Shown in pieces: positions 24,554 to 33,561 of a DNA stretch of 42,900 bases. The notes under the pieces are model-generated. The model was not told the origin of the DNA. It ran no database searches and saw nothing but the letters and a program-made list of their open reading frames with translations. How positions within the stretch are numbered: position 1 is the first letter of the stretch; each line of letters opens with the position of its first letter. Made by a program: the position numbers and the translations under genes. The DNA is from Syntrophobacter sp. SbD2 (lineage in GTDB: Bacteria > Desulfobacterota > Binatia > UBA9968), in assembly GCA_945889495.1 (NCBI GenBank), contig CAMDBU010000030.1, positions 1 through 42,900 of the forward strand, written 5' to 3'.

Positions 24554-25726
24554 ATGCTCAGTCAAGAAGACAACGATTTTTTTTGCCGGGTCGGCCCCAC
24601 CACTCCCGGCGGCCAACTATTGCGCCGTTATTGGCATGTCGTCGGCGCCACCGCCGAATTGACCGACGCCAAGCCCAAGAAGCGTGTGCGCGTGTTGGGT
24701 GAAGATCTGCTGTTGTACAAAGACCGCTCCGGCGGCTACGGCCTGGTCGCCGAGAAATGCTCCCACCGCGGCGTGTCGCTTTACTACGGCTTTGTCGAGA
24801 AGGACGGCATCCGCTGCCCCTATCATGGTTGGAAGTATGACGCCTGCGGCCGCTGCGTCGACCAACCCTTCGAAAGCCCGGAAGCGGGTTTCAAGGCGAA
24901 GATCCAACATCCCGCCTACCCGGTGGAAAACCTCGCCGGCGTGCTGTTCGCTTATCTCGGACCGCTGGAGAAAAAGCCGCTGTTGCCCAAGTGGGATCTG
25001 CTGGTGCGCGACGACGGCAAGAAGCAAATCGATATCTGCGAAACCCTGCGCTGCAACTGGCTCCAGGCGATGGAGAACTCGGTGGACCCGACCCACACCT
25101 ATTATCTCCATTCGCATACCCTCAAGCTCAAGGGCGATCCGGACTTCGTGCCCTATCACTATCGCATGCTCAACAAGTTCGATTTCGAGTTCGTCAACTA
25201 TCCGACCTGGGCCGGCATCCAAAAGCAACGCATCTTCGAAGGCGACGACGCGCCGCCGGAGACGCCCCATCCGTTGATCTTTCCGAATATTTTATTCGTG
25301 CCGGTGCGCATGGGCTATGCCATGCACTTCCGCACCCCCATCGACGACACCAGCACCCAGGTCTACCAATTTCGTTTCAGCCCGAGCAAAGACGGCAGCC
25401 TGGTGGCGCAACCGGAAAACACGCCGATTGAATTTGTCGGGACTACTGACGAAGCCGGCGAGTTTCACATGGACAACTTCACTAGCCAGGATCACATGGC
25501 CTGGGAGACCCAAGGTCCGCTGGCCGACCGGTCGCGGGAACATCTCGGCGAAGGCGACCGCGGCGTCTTGATGTACCGCAAAATATTGCGCGAACAAATC
25601 CAGGCAGTGCAAAACGGCACCGACCCCATCGGCATCAACTTCGATTCATCCAAGGATGAAGTGATCAAGCTGATCCACGAGGACGGCTACGACGCCTTCT
25701 CCTTCGCGGCGGCGCGGGCCGGTTAG
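24554..25726 (+). CDS. Rieske non-heme iron oxygenase, alpha subunit
   Basis: This 390-residue oxygenase is of the aromatic-ring-hydroxylating / O-demethylase type (phthalate-dioxygenase-like, one-subunit). The Rieske [2Fe-2S] ligands are Cys69, His71, Cys88 and His91 in KCSHRGVSLYYGF and RCPYHGWKYD. The mononuclear iron site is NSVDPTHTYYLH, with the bridging acid position and His181 and His186. It needs electrons from a ferredoxin or flavin reductase, and none is encoded nearby. The frame opens at 24515, but AAGGAG 9 nt before the ATG at 24554, together with the family-typical start LSQEDNDFFCRVGPTTPGG, supports the shorter form. It is transcribed away from the SPOR gene across a 220-nt gap. 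Confidence 0.92.
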   Translation: MLSQEDNDFFCRVGPTTPGGQLLRRYWHVVGATAELTDAKPKKRVRVLGEDLLLYKDRSGGYGLVAEKCSHRGVSLYYGFVEKDGIRCPYHGWKYDACGRCVDQPFESPEAGFKAKIQHPAYPVENLAGVLFAYLGPLEKKPLLPKWDLLVRDDGKKQIDICETLRCNWLQAMENSVDPTHTYYLHSHTLKLKGDPDFVPYHYRMLNKFDFEFVNYPTWAGIQKQRIFEGDDAPPETPHPLIFPNILFVPVRMGYAMHFRTPIDDTSTQVYQFRFSPSKDGSLVAQPENTPIEFVGTTDEAGEFHMDNFTSQDHMAWETQGPLADRSREHLGEGDRGVLMYRKILREQIQAVQNGTDPIGINFDSSKDEVIKLIHEDGYDAFSFAAARAG

Positions 25727-25768
25727 AAGCCAGAAGGAATCGTCTCGATCACTTCAATCGGCTTGCCG

Positions 25769-25795
25769 TTCATCCTGAGCCTGTCGAAGGACTCC
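25769..25795. repeat. TTCATCCTGAGCCTGTCGAA dispersed repeat (inverted copy)
   Basis: This is the opposite orientation of the family at 5728-5752. It sits between the stops of the convergent Rieske and amidohydrolase genes (131-nt gap), followed by CTTCGTGGCGG-rich sequence of the other repeat class. A role as a transcription stop is possible. Confidence 0.6.
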
Positions 25796-25857
25796 GAATA
25801 ATCTTCGTGGCGGTTCGCTCTTCGCGGTGCTCGACATCTGCGTGGTAAATTTTTCGC

Positions 25858-27006
25858 TCAGCCAGTGCCGAATAGCGCCCGCGCATTGTCGCGGGTAATT
25901 TTTTGCACCGTATCGGCGGGGAGATTTTCGATTTGCATGGCGATGGCCGCTTGCGAGTCGGGCCAGGTGCTGGCCGGGTGGGGATAATCGGAACCGAACA
26001 TGACTTTGTCGGCGTCGAGCACGTTGCCGATCATTTTAATACCCAGCGGATCGTCGACGAAGCTGAGCCAGATCTGGCGGTGAAAATATTCGCTGGGCAA
26101 CAATTTTGGCAACGCGATCGGCCGTTCGCCGGTCAAGCGCCGGCCATCGCGAGTGCGTTGATACCAGATATCGAGACCCTGAATCATCCCCGGCACCCAT
26201 GCAAGCCCGGCTTCGGCCATGACGATTTTCACCCGCGGATGGCGGTCGAGCACGCCGTTGAAGATCAGCCCGGTCATCGGTTCGAGCAACTGGATACCCG
26301 GCGGCTCCTGGGCGAACCGCGCGGCCACGCCGATCGCCGGGTTAGCGGCGCTTTCATCGACCTGAGCGACGGGCGTGCGCTTGACCAGAACTGCGAGATG
26401 AAAGCCGATGGGCAGGCCAGTCTCTTCGGCCAACGCCCAGAACGGCTCCCAGCCATCGTCATACATCGGCGGCGCGGCGCGCGAGGCGAGAATGTTGACA
26501 TGGCGCAGCCCGCCGCGCTGGGCCAGACGGGCGAGCTCATCGCGCGCCGCCAGCGGATCTTCCATGGACAACTGCGGCACGCCGAACAACCGCTCCGGCG
26601 CCGCCGCGCAGAACTCCGCCAACCAATCGTTGTACGCCTGGTAGCAGAGGCGGCGCAGCTCCGGATCGCCGATCGCCATGGGATCGGTGGGGCCGTACAT
26701 GATCGAGGCGTCAGCGCCGTCGCGCTCCATGTCGCTCAAGCGCAGCGCGGCGCTGGTCGGGCGCAACTCGCCGGGGTGCATGACACCGCCGCGCTCGATC
26801 GCCCACATGGCGCCGCTCCCTTGAGCAGCGGTGTAGTAGCCATGGGGACTGAACAATTTATCTTCCCAGCTCCAAAACGCGCCGCCATCTTTGTCGATCA
26901 CCCGCGGGCCGCGCCCACGCCAGCGCGCCGGCAGCCGCTCGCTCCAGAGATCCTTGGGCAACCAGCGCAGATCGATGTGATCGTCGGCCGATATGAATCG
27001 GTACAT
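25858..27006 (-). CDS. Amidohydrolase_2 family metal-dependent hydrolase
   Basis: This 382-residue TIM-barrel enzyme begins YRFISADDHIDL, with Asp8, Asp9 and His10 as the N-terminal metal cluster. GFHLAVLVK holds the barrel His, EAGLAWVPGMIQ the conserved mid-barrel segment, and MFGSDYPHPASTWP the final Asp. The longest frame begins at 27075, inside the upstream binding-protein gene. The ATG at 27006 lies 1 nt after that gene's TAA (27010-27008) and starts at family-like sequence, so it is chosen. The tight junction means the two proteins are made from one message, implying the hydrolase acts on the ligand captured by the binding protein or on its product. Confidence 0.88.
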   Translation of the reverse strand: MYRFISADDHIDLRWLPKDLWSERLPARWRGRGPRVIDKDGGAFWSWEDKLFSPHGYYTAAQGSGAMWAIERGGVMHPGELRPTSAALRLSDMERDGADASIMYGPTDPMAIGDPELRRLCYQAYNDWLAEFCAAAPERLFGVPQLSMEDPLAARDELARLAQRGGLRHVNILASRAAPPMYDDGWEPFWALAEETGLPIGFHLAVLVKRTPVAQVDESAANPAIGVAARFAQEPPGIQLLEPMTGLIFNGVLDRHPRVKIVMAEAGLAWVPGMIQGLDIWYQRTRDGRRLTGERPIALPKLLPSEYFHRQIWLSFVDDPLGIKMIGNVLDADKVMFGSDYPHPASTWPDSQAAIAMQIENLPADTVQKITRDNARALFGTG

Positions 27007-27007
27007 G

Positions 27008-28003
27008 TTATTTGCCGTAGACGCCGGCGATGAAGCCGCTGGCTTCGAGTTCGCGCACGATCGACAGGTCGACAAAATCCCGCGGGTCGGCGTCCTTGGC
27101 CTTGGGCAGATCCTTGGCCAGGGCGTCCAAAGTATCTTTAATCGCCCGGGTCGACGGATAGGGCGTTTTCAGAAAATACGGTCTGATGTACCGATAGCTC
27201 TGTTGCAAAACTTCCCGGTCGGAAATCCGCGTGTGCTTGGCGAGTATGCGCAGCGAGTACTCTTCATCGGTGCTGAGAATCTTCGCCCCTTCGATCATCG
27301 CCATGACGAACTGTTTGGCTTCCTGGCGGTTGGCGGCGAGCCAACTCTTCTTGACGCCTAAACCGGAAGAAATGTAGTCGACGCCGAGACTGGTCATATC
27401 GAAGAGCACTTTGAAACCGGCCTTCTGCGCCACGAAGGACGACGGCGGCGACAGGGTGCCGGCATGAATTAACTTGGCGCGCAGCGCCGCCACCGTCTCG
27501 GGGACGCCGCCGACGCCGCGGATCAAGACGTCTTTGTCGGGCACCAAGCCGGCGTCGCGCAGCGCCACCCGGGTGGCGAAGTCGGTGCTGCCGCCGAGGC
27601 CGGAGACGCCGATGATCTTGCCACGCAAGTCTTGCAGCGAATTGATCTCCGGCCCGCTGTGCAACGTGAATAAAAATTTGTCGCTGAAGTTGGCGATCAA
27701 CACCGCGTCGAAGCCGGCAAAAACCACCGACGGCACGGTGCGGCTCGAGACTCCCTGGGAGAAATTCACCGAGCCGCTGACCAACGCCTGGATACTGCGC
27801 GCGCCGGCGACGATGTAGCGCGCCTCCATGCCGTATTTTTTGAACGCGCCGCTTTCCATGGCGGCGAACAACGGCGACTGCAACACCGACAGCGACGGCA
27901 GCGAGACGTCGACGATTTTCAATGCCGATTCCGCCGCCTGAGCGCCAGGCCGCGCCACCAGGGTCAGGGAAATTGCCAATGCCCAATAAAAGATCCGTCG
28001 CAT
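27008..28003 (-). CDS. NMT1/THI5-like solute-binding protein
   Basis: This 331-residue protein has a signal peptide ending GAQAAE. The mature part has LKIVDVSLPSLSVLQSPLFA, GAFKKYGMEARYIVAGARSI, DLRGKIIGVSGLGGSTDFAT and VLIRGVGGVPETVAALRAK. The C-terminus is VDLSIVRELEASGFIAGVYG. It belongs to the same sub-group as the proteins at 34197-35201 and 14586-15632 (GSxxDxAxxVxLRxxGL pattern). It is directly coupled to the amidohydrolase downstream. The upstream neighbour on the same strand is the anchored hypothetical protein 76 nt away. Confidence 0.88.
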   Translation of the reverse strand: MRRIFYWALAISLTLVARPGAQAAESALKIVDVSLPSLSVLQSPLFAAMESGAFKKYGMEARYIVAGARSIQALVSGSVNFSQGVSSRTVPSVVFAGFDAVLIANFSDKFLFTLHSGPEINSLQDLRGKIIGVSGLGGSTDFATRVALRDAGLVPDKDVLIRGVGGVPETVAALRAKLIHAGTLSPPSSFVAQKAGFKVLFDMTSLGVDYISSGLGVKKSWLAANRQEAKQFVMAMIEGAKILSTDEEYSLRILAKHTRISDREVLQQSYRYIRPYFLKTPYPSTRAIKDTLDALAKDLPKAKDADPRDFVDLSIVRELEASGFIAGVYGK

Positions 28004-28079
28004 GTTCGCTCCAATACTCGATCTTAACTATGCGCGGTTTACTCCATGCCGGAGAGAATGTCGAGGCGATCACCGCCGC

Positions 28080-28661
28080 TTACCAGGCATCGAGCGATTC
28101 CACCCAGACCAACTCGCAGGCGCCGCCGCCGGTGTCGTTGCGGGTCAGCGAACTTTTCCAACGGAAGCCGTTCCTATCGGTAACTTCCACCAGGAAGCCT
28201 CTGATCCGTACCAAATTGCCGGCGCGCAATCCTTTCAAGCGGCGCTCGACGTCGCCGTTGGCCGGGATCATGTGCATGTTGGCGCTCTGGGTTTCGATGA
28301 GGTCACGGGCAATCGGCAAGGTTTTCGCCCACCAGTTATAAAAACGTCCGCCTTGGGAAATCGTTAGCTGTCGCAAGACCTCGCTGTTAGACATGGCGCC
28401 CCAACCGAGGGCCAAATCCACCGGCGCCAACGCCGCGCCGCGGTCGAACCAATATCTTTCCGTGGCGAGTACCCTGGCGCGGACATCGAAGCTGGCGAGA
28501 AAAGCGATCCGGTGGCCCGCTTTCTCCGCCGTCCGGGTCGTAGAAACCTCGCGCTGCACCGGCTCCTCGGCCACCAACACGCCGGCGGGCCGGGAAATCT
28601 CCCGCCCGCTCCAAACGTAGACTCCGAGCAGCAGCCCGCCGATGATCAAAAATTCCCGCAT
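28080..28661 (-). CDS. Conserved membrane-anchored hypothetical protein
   Basis: This 193-residue protein has an N-terminal anchor (FLIIGGLLLGVYVWSG). Its soluble part contains the well-preserved stretches RYWFDRGAALAPVDLALGWG, LTISQGGRFYNWWA, SANMHMIPAN and SSLTRNDTGGGACELVWVES. I recognise it as a recurring conserved hypothetical family without a known role. The soluble part lies after the anchor, so it is probably periplasmic. The conserved Trp, Asn, His and Cys positions suggest an enzyme or ligand-binding role, but nothing more can be claimed. The longest frame starts at 28811 but overlaps the divergent gene region; the ATG at 28661 has GGACGG just upstream and starts right at the anchor. 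Confidence 0.65.
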   Translation of the reverse strand: MREFLIIGGLLLGVYVWSGREISRPAGVLVAEEPVQREVSTTRTAEKAGHRIAFLASFDVRARVLATERYWFDRGAALAPVDLALGWGAMSNSEVLRQLTISQGGRFYNWWAKTLPIARDLIETQSANMHMIPANGDVERRLKGLRAGNLVRIRGFLVEVTDRNGFRWKSSLTRNDTGGGACELVWVESLDAW

Positions 28662-28829
28662 GGCAATCCGTCCAAGCAATAACTTTAGCCGATCTTTCGC
28701 TGGCGAGGCAAAGGTAGGAATATTGGGCTTGGACCATTCGACTTGAATTATCGCCACTCCTTGAGTATCCAAGGCCTGGTCCTTGATGAGATGCCAAACG
28801 CTCACCCGCATAGAATTTTGGGAGGTTCG

Positions 28830-29441
28830 ATGAACGGTTTCTCATGCCGATTGATTTTCTTCTTGGCAACGCTCGCGGCGCTAGCTGGGCGCGGCGCTTT
28901 GGCCGCCGACGTCGCCCCCCACGCCGAGGACCGCAAGCAGTTGCTCCACCTGATGGCCGAAGTCGAGGCCGGCATCAATGCGCAGAACATCGACCGCATG
29001 CTCGGGCAAATGGCCGACGACGCCACGGTGACTTGGCTCAACGCCGAAGTATCGCGCGGCAAGCCGGAGATCAAAGCCTACTACCAGCGTATGGTCGGCG
29101 CCGAGCATGCGATCCTGAAGAAATATTTAACCAAGGCCAAACTCGGCGCGCCGGCAAAATTCTACGGCGACATCGCGGTCGCCGACGGCACCACCGCCGA
29201 TGAATTTTTGCCGTGGAAGCGCGCGGTCTTCAAATTTAACTCCAACTGGTCCGGCACCATGGCCAAGCTCGACGGCCAATGGAAGCTCGTGGCGCTGCAC
29301 TTATCGACCAATGTTTTCGACAACCCGCTGTTGGACGAATATAAGGAAATGCTTTGGTACGTCGGCTTGGGCGCCTTCGGCGCCGGCGTGGTCTTGACCT
29401 ATCTGGTCATGCGCTGGGCGCGCCGCCGCACTCACGCTTGA
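28830..29441 (+). CDS. Exported NTF2/SnoaL-like protein with C-terminal membrane anchor
   Basis: This 203-residue protein has a signal peptide (hydrophobic core at about residues 9-22, cleavage near ALAAD) and an NTF2/DUF4440-like alpha+beta domain beginning KQLLHLMAEVEAGINAQNID and continuing RMLGQMADDATVTWLNAEVS, VFKFNSNWSGTMAKLDGQWK. A final transmembrane helix follows (WYVGLGAFGAGVVLTYLVM, then an Arg-rich cytoplasmic end). Proteins of this fold are small-molecule isomerases or ligand binders. No catalytic assignment is possible. GGGAGG lies 4 nt before the ATG. It ends 8 nt from the convergent PAP2/phosphatase gene. Confidence 0.75.
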   Translation: MNGFSCRLIFFLATLAALAGRGALAADVAPHAEDRKQLLHLMAEVEAGINAQNIDRMLGQMADDATVTWLNAEVSRGKPEIKAYYQRMVGAEHAILKKYLTKAKLGAPAKFYGDIAVADGTTADEFLPWKRAVFKFNSNWSGTMAKLDGQWKLVALHLSTNVFDNPLLDEYKEMLWYVGLGAFGAGVVLTYLVMRWARRRTHA

Positions 29442-29449
29442 GCTCTCAA

Positions 29450-30775
29450 TCATTTCCGCTCATCGCCGTCAGCCGCCGCCGTAATCGCCGCGATATGCGC
29501 CGGCGACCAAGTCACGCCGGGTCGAATCTCGCGCAATTGGCACAGCGCCGCGTGCGCATCGCTAACGCGCTGCGTGCGCACCAACCATGCCGCCACCACC
29601 GCGGCGCTGCGCGATAACCCCAAGGCACAGTGGACATAGACCGGTCGCAGCAGGATTTGCTCATCGATAAATTCGACCGCCGCGCGCAGCGCCGCGGCTT
29701 CGGGCACGGCCAAGTCGAGCAGTGGAATGTTCAGGTAGGCGATCCGATCGCTGCCTCGGCAACTGGAGAACTCCGCCGTTAGATCGAGCACCGCCGCGGT
29801 TTTCAATTGTTTAATTTCGCCCCGGCGCGGCAATCGCCCCAAATGGAGTCCCGCAACAACTTCCTCACTCGCCGATCGTCCATGGGTAAAGCAGCGATAA
29901 GAAATCCACGCACCCAGTAAATACGGCGCGAGCAAACAGCGCGCCGGCCAGCTATGCCGGCCGTTTAACTTCTGAAACACCGCCGGGCCGGCGCCGAAAT
30001 AAGCTAGGGCGACCAGCAGCAGTGACCCCGCCGGCCAGAGCAGCGACCAAGCCCAGGATTGCAGCGTCACCGCGAGGACAACCAACAACCCGGACGCGGT
30101 CAGATAACAAGCGCCGAGGCGGCGCCGCTGGGATTCCAAGGTCAGGGCGAAGCCATTCCACTGTATCGGCGCGTCCGGCCAGGCGTAGAGACAGACCGCA
30201 CCGACCATGAAGCCGCTCCAGATATCGACGACATGATGTTGGTAGACAAAAAATATCGACATGCCGATCAAAACAAACCAGCCATGCAGCAACCAGCGCC
30301 ATGGTCCGGCGAGATGCGTGGCGTAGCGCGCCCACAAGATCAGCAACAAACTGACATGCAGCGACGGCGCCTGGTTAAACGGTTTATCGAAGCCGTCGAG
30401 TAGGCCAAAGAAAAAACCATTGACGCCGTCCACCACCGGCCGGTCGAAAGCGAATTTGAGCGGGGAAAAGACAAATCCCAGCGCCGAGATCATGATCGCG
30501 GCGATGATCCGATAAGCGTGGCGGCGTAGCTCGCCGCGGTCGCGGCAGACAAACAGCGATACGGCGAAGAAAACATCGATGGAAAAGTAAGGCAGGATCA
30601 ATGCCGGAACGAACGGAATGCTCCGCTCCCAAGAATAGTAAAACGAAGGAACGTCCGGCAATTGCGACGCGTACCAGTTGCACAAGCCATAGACGAGAAA
30701 AAAACCCGGCCCGAGAAACGACAGCCAAAGCGCCGCGGTGCGCCACGGACGCGGCGAAGGATTAGGATCGCTCAC
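29450..30775 (-). CDS. ynbD: YnbD-like PAP2 and dual-specificity phosphatase fusion
   Basis: This protein of about 441 residues matches the two-part architecture of E. coli YnbD. The N-terminal integral-membrane PAP2 (lipid phosphatase) half has NQAPSLHVSLLLI (about 134-146) and the His-x3-Asp motif in YQHHVVDIWSG (about 178-188). A further membrane stretch follows. The C-terminal dual-specificity/tyrosine phosphatase domain has the CX5R loop HCALGLSR with Cys383 and Arg389. The frame opens at 30829, inside the upstream gene. The GTG at 30775 follows that gene's TAG (30780-30778) by two bases and has AAGGA upstream, so it is chosen. The role is probably dephosphorylation of a phospholipid head group or intermediate at the inner membrane, together with the upstream YnbC-like enzyme. 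Confidence 0.85.
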   Translation of the reverse strand: MSDPNPSPRPWRTAALWLSFLGPGFFLVYGLCNWYASQLPDVPSFYYSWERSIPFVPALILPYFSIDVFFAVSLFVCRDRGELRRHAYRIIAAIMISALGFVFSPLKFAFDRPVVDGVNGFFFGLLDGFDKPFNQAPSLHVSLLLILWARYATHLAGPWRWLLHGWFVLIGMSIFFVYQHHVVDIWSGFMVGAVCLYAWPDAPIQWNGFALTLESQRRRLGACYLTASGLLVVLAVTLQSWAWSLLWPAGSLLLVALAYFGAGPAVFQKLNGRHSWPARCLLAPYLLGAWISYRCFTHGRSASEEVVAGLHLGRLPRRGEIKQLKTAAVLDLTAEFSSCRGSDRIAYLNIPLLDLAVPEAAALRAAVEFIDEQILLRPVYVHCALGLSRSAAVVAAWLVRTQRVSDAHAALCQLREIRPGVTWSPAHIAAITAAADGDERK

Positions 30776-30777
30776 GG

Positions 30778-32526
30778 CTAGTCCTTGCGCGCCACCGATA
30801 CGGTGAAGATACCCCAACGGTCGATCCACTGGTCGGCCTTGGTGAAACCCGCCGCTTCGACCAGCTGGTCAATTTCCATCTGAGTGCGCCGGCGCATCAC
30901 CCACGGCGCGCCGTCGCGGTGGCTGGTGAGCACCCGGGCGATCATTTCCAGTTGCGGATGCCAGGGCTGGTTGGTGTAGATCAAGTAGCCGCCGTCTTCG
31001 ATGGCGGCGCCAACGCCGGCCAACGAGGTCTGCACCGCGTCATTGTCGGGAAACAGTTCGTAAAGCCCCGATACGATGACCAGATTGGGCCGCGGGGTGA
31101 TTTGCGCCAGCGCCGCGCGGTCGAACGCATCGCCGGTTTCGAAGCGCGCCCGATTGGCCAAACCCATCTCGTCAATGAGCCGGCGGCCGCGCGCGACATT
31201 GACCGAACGGTAATCCTGCAACAGCGCTTGCACCGCCGCGCTTTGATCCGATCGCGCCAACACTTCCAATAAATAACGGCCATGACCGGCGGCGATGTCG
31301 AGAATATTTACCGCGCCGCCGTTGCCGCCGAGAGTCTGCGCCGTCGCGCCGATCAGCCGTTGCAAATGGAGTTTGCGTTGGCGAATGCCGCGCCAACCGA
31401 TGCTGTTGAGATAAAACCAATCGATCATCCGGCCCAGCGGCGTGATCCCCGCCGGGCGATTACGGTAAACATAATCGAGGGCCGCGCCGGAATCGAAACC
31501 CTGTTGCAGACTTTCGCGAATGCCGTCGGACAGACGGCCCGCCGTGCGCAGGGCGAATTTGGTCAAGCCGTAAGCGATGGCTTTGGGCGACCACGGCGCC
31601 AACGGCTTGGCCAGCGCGTCGTATTCGCGCTTACTTGGCCCCTGGCGGTGGGAGTCCAGCATCGATGGACGCTGCACCGGTTCGGCGAAGCGCAGCAGGA
31701 TGAACTCACGCGCCTTGGCGATCGCCAGCTGGCCGTCCTTTTCGTTGAGTGTGTCGTGAAAAAACTTCGCGAACAGATGCTTTTCCTTAGTGCGCGACGC
31801 CAAGCGCCGGTAAAACTCCTCCTGCGGTCGGCGCCGCACCACCCAGTCGGTGCCGGAGATCAACAGCTGCGTCGGCGTATGAATCGCCGCCGCATCGGCG
31901 ATCAGTCGACTACCGGTATCATAGAGATCGAGAAGAACGTTGACGGCGATGGTGCGCGAGATCAGCGGATCGTTTTCGTAAGCCTCGATCTGCGCCGGAT
32001 CATGGGTGAGGAACTTCGCTTTGACGTAGGATTTGATGAACGCCGGTTGTTTGACCAACAGCAGCAAACGCAAACCGAGCCGCGCCAAGGGCACGTACAG
32101 TTTCACTTTGAACGCCGGCGCCACCAGCACCAGGGCGCGGATAGTGGGCGCATAGTCATGCACCCATGCGGCGACGATCACGCTACCGACACTTTGCGCC
32201 AGGATCGCCATATTCTCGCTGGCAATTTGATGGTTGCGGCAAATATGTTTGACGAAGCAATCGGCATCTTTCACCAGCGCGCCCAGACTCTCGGCGTAGC
32301 CACGCGCGCCGGGCGAACGTCCATGACCGCGGGCATCCCAGGCGAACAGATGAAAATCGTTCAAACCCAGCCGGTCGACAACATTCTGCAAACGACCCGA
32401 ATGCTCGTGGCCGCGGTGAAATAAAATAATCGCGCGATCGCCGTCACCCGACAGCGCCGGCCAATGGCGATAAAACAGCTTGGCGCCATCAGCGGACTCA
32501 AAGAAGTGTTCAGTCGATGTGCGCAT
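30778..32526 (-). CDS. ynbC: YnbC-like alpha/beta hydrolase fused to SAM-dependent methyltransferase
   Basis: This 582-residue fusion is close in length to E. coli YnbC (about 585). Residues 1-285 form a lysophospholipase-like hydrolase with the nucleophile in ILAQSVGSV (Ser112, with Ala in place of the first Gly of GxSxG), the acid near SGTDWVV (Asp227) and His257 in FFHDTLNEKDG. Residues from about 365 form a class I methyltransferase with motif I NILDIAAGHGRYLL (407-420) and LVIVSGLYELFPD. AAAGGA precedes the ATG. In enterobacteria this gene pair belongs to the ynbABCD phospholipid-type cluster. Here the CDP-alcohol transferase (YnbA) and the cytidylyltransferase (YnbB) are missing, and an NMT1-type binding protein sits 54 nt upstream instead. 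The substrate is probably a lipid; this is inferred. Confidence 0.88.
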   Translation of the reverse strand: MRTSTEHFFESADGAKLFYRHWPALSGDGDRAIILFHRGHEHSGRLQNVVDRLGLNDFHLFAWDARGHGRSPGARGYAESLGALVKDADCFVKHICRNHQIASENMAILAQSVGSVIVAAWVHDYAPTIRALVLVAPAFKVKLYVPLARLGLRLLLLVKQPAFIKSYVKAKFLTHDPAQIEAYENDPLISRTIAVNVLLDLYDTGSRLIADAAAIHTPTQLLISGTDWVVRRRPQEEFYRRLASRTKEKHLFAKFFHDTLNEKDGQLAIAKAREFILLRFAEPVQRPSMLDSHRQGPSKREYDALAKPLAPWSPKAIAYGLTKFALRTAGRLSDGIRESLQQGFDSGAALDYVYRNRPAGITPLGRMIDWFYLNSIGWRGIRQRKLHLQRLIGATAQTLGGNGGAVNILDIAAGHGRYLLEVLARSDQSAAVQALLQDYRSVNVARGRRLIDEMGLANRARFETGDAFDRAALAQITPRPNLVIVSGLYELFPDNDAVQTSLAGVGAAIEDGGYLIYTNQPWHPQLEMIARVLTSHRDGAPWVMRRRTQMEIDQLVEAAGFTKADQWIDRWGIFTVSVARKD

Positions 32527-32580
32527 GGGATATCCTTTAACAGCAACCTCGATCCACCAGAAGCTGACCAGGCGATTTAT

Positions 32581-33561
32581 CTAGCGCGGCACGCGCTGGT
32601 AGCGCTTGGTGCCGAGTTCGTCGAGCAGGGATAAATCCATCACCCGGTTGACCGCGATGCTGGCTAACTTCTTGTCCATGTAGCCCGACATGCGGATTAA
32701 ATTTCGCACCGCATCCTCGGGCGGATAGAGCGACGCCTCGGAGTTGGCGTGCAAATACTGGTAGGCGAAGTCGAGCACCTCGGCGTCGTTGGTATTGAGC
32801 ATCTGCGTCAGCGGCCGCATGGTGCCGTCGCGGTTGTCGATGATGTAGCGGGTCGCCTCGGCGTAGGCTTTGACGAATTTTTTTAATGTCGCGCGCTGGC
32901 CGCTGGCGAAGGAACGCTTGACCGCGATGGGCGCGTTCATGAACGGCGTCGGCTTGCCGCGCAGCACATGGAAGCCGCGCTTTTTCATCAGCGGCTCGAA
33001 CATCACGTCGGCCAAGGTCGCGTCGATGCCGCCGCGCATGAGTGCGCCAATGCGTTCCTGGGAGCCGCCGCCCATTTGCAGCAAGGTCAAATCCTTCACC
33101 GCGTCGAGACCGGCGTCTTGCAAGAGCACTTGGACGATCAGCCAGGGCTTGCTGCCGGCGCGATTGACGCCGATCTTTTTGCCGCGCAGTTCACGGATAT
33201 CGCCGATCTTCTCCTTGGTCACCCAGACATAGGGAACCAGATTGTCCCAGCTACCCACGGCGATGACATCGGCGCCCTGGGCATGGCTCGGCAACAGACC
33301 GGTGGGCGCGCCGGCGGCGGCGTGGACATCGCCCGAGATCAGCGCCTGATAGGTGGTCGGCGCGCTGTTGATGCGGATCGGCTCGACGGTCAGGCCCTCG
33401 GCGCGAAAAACCCCCCGGTCCTGGGCCACCAGCAACGGAAACGCCGCCGTCGGAAACAGCGGGATCGCCACCCGCATGGTTTCCTGCGCCTGGGCCAGCC
33501 GGGCATATGCGCCCCAAAAAACTAGCAGCAAGGTCCAAGAGCAAATTCGCCAGATTTTCAT
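32581..33561 (-). CDS. NMT1/THI5-like solute-binding protein
   Basis: This 326-residue protein has a signal peptide ending RLAQAQ. The mature part has MRVAIPLFPTAAFPLLVAQD, GVFRAEGLTVEPIRINSAPT, ELRGKKIGVNRAGSKPWLIV and LTLLQMGGGSQERIGALMRG. The C-terminus diverges from the paralogues (MDLSLLDELGTKRYQRVPR, no SGF tail). GGAGG lies 5 nt before the ATG at 33561; the frame itself opens 12 nt earlier at 33573. It is the first gene of a probable three-gene unit with the YnbC- and YnbD-like genes, an unusual pairing of a periplasmic binder with lipid enzymes. The gap upstream, 33562-33817, holds nothing I can support. Confidence 0.87.
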   Translation of the reverse strand: MKIWRICSWTLLLVFWGAYARLAQAQETMRVAIPLFPTAAFPLLVAQDRGVFRAEGLTVEPIRINSAPTTYQALISGDVHAAAGAPTGLLPSHAQGADVIAVGSWDNLVPYVWVTKEKIGDIRELRGKKIGVNRAGSKPWLIVQVLLQDAGLDAVKDLTLLQMGGGSQERIGALMRGGIDATLADVMFEPLMKKRGFHVLRGKPTPFMNAPIAVKRSFASGQRATLKKFVKAYAEATRYIIDNRDGTMRPLTQMLNTNDAEVLDFAYQYLHANSEASLYPPEDAVRNLIRMSGYMDKKLASIAVNRVMDLSLLDELGTKRYQRVPR

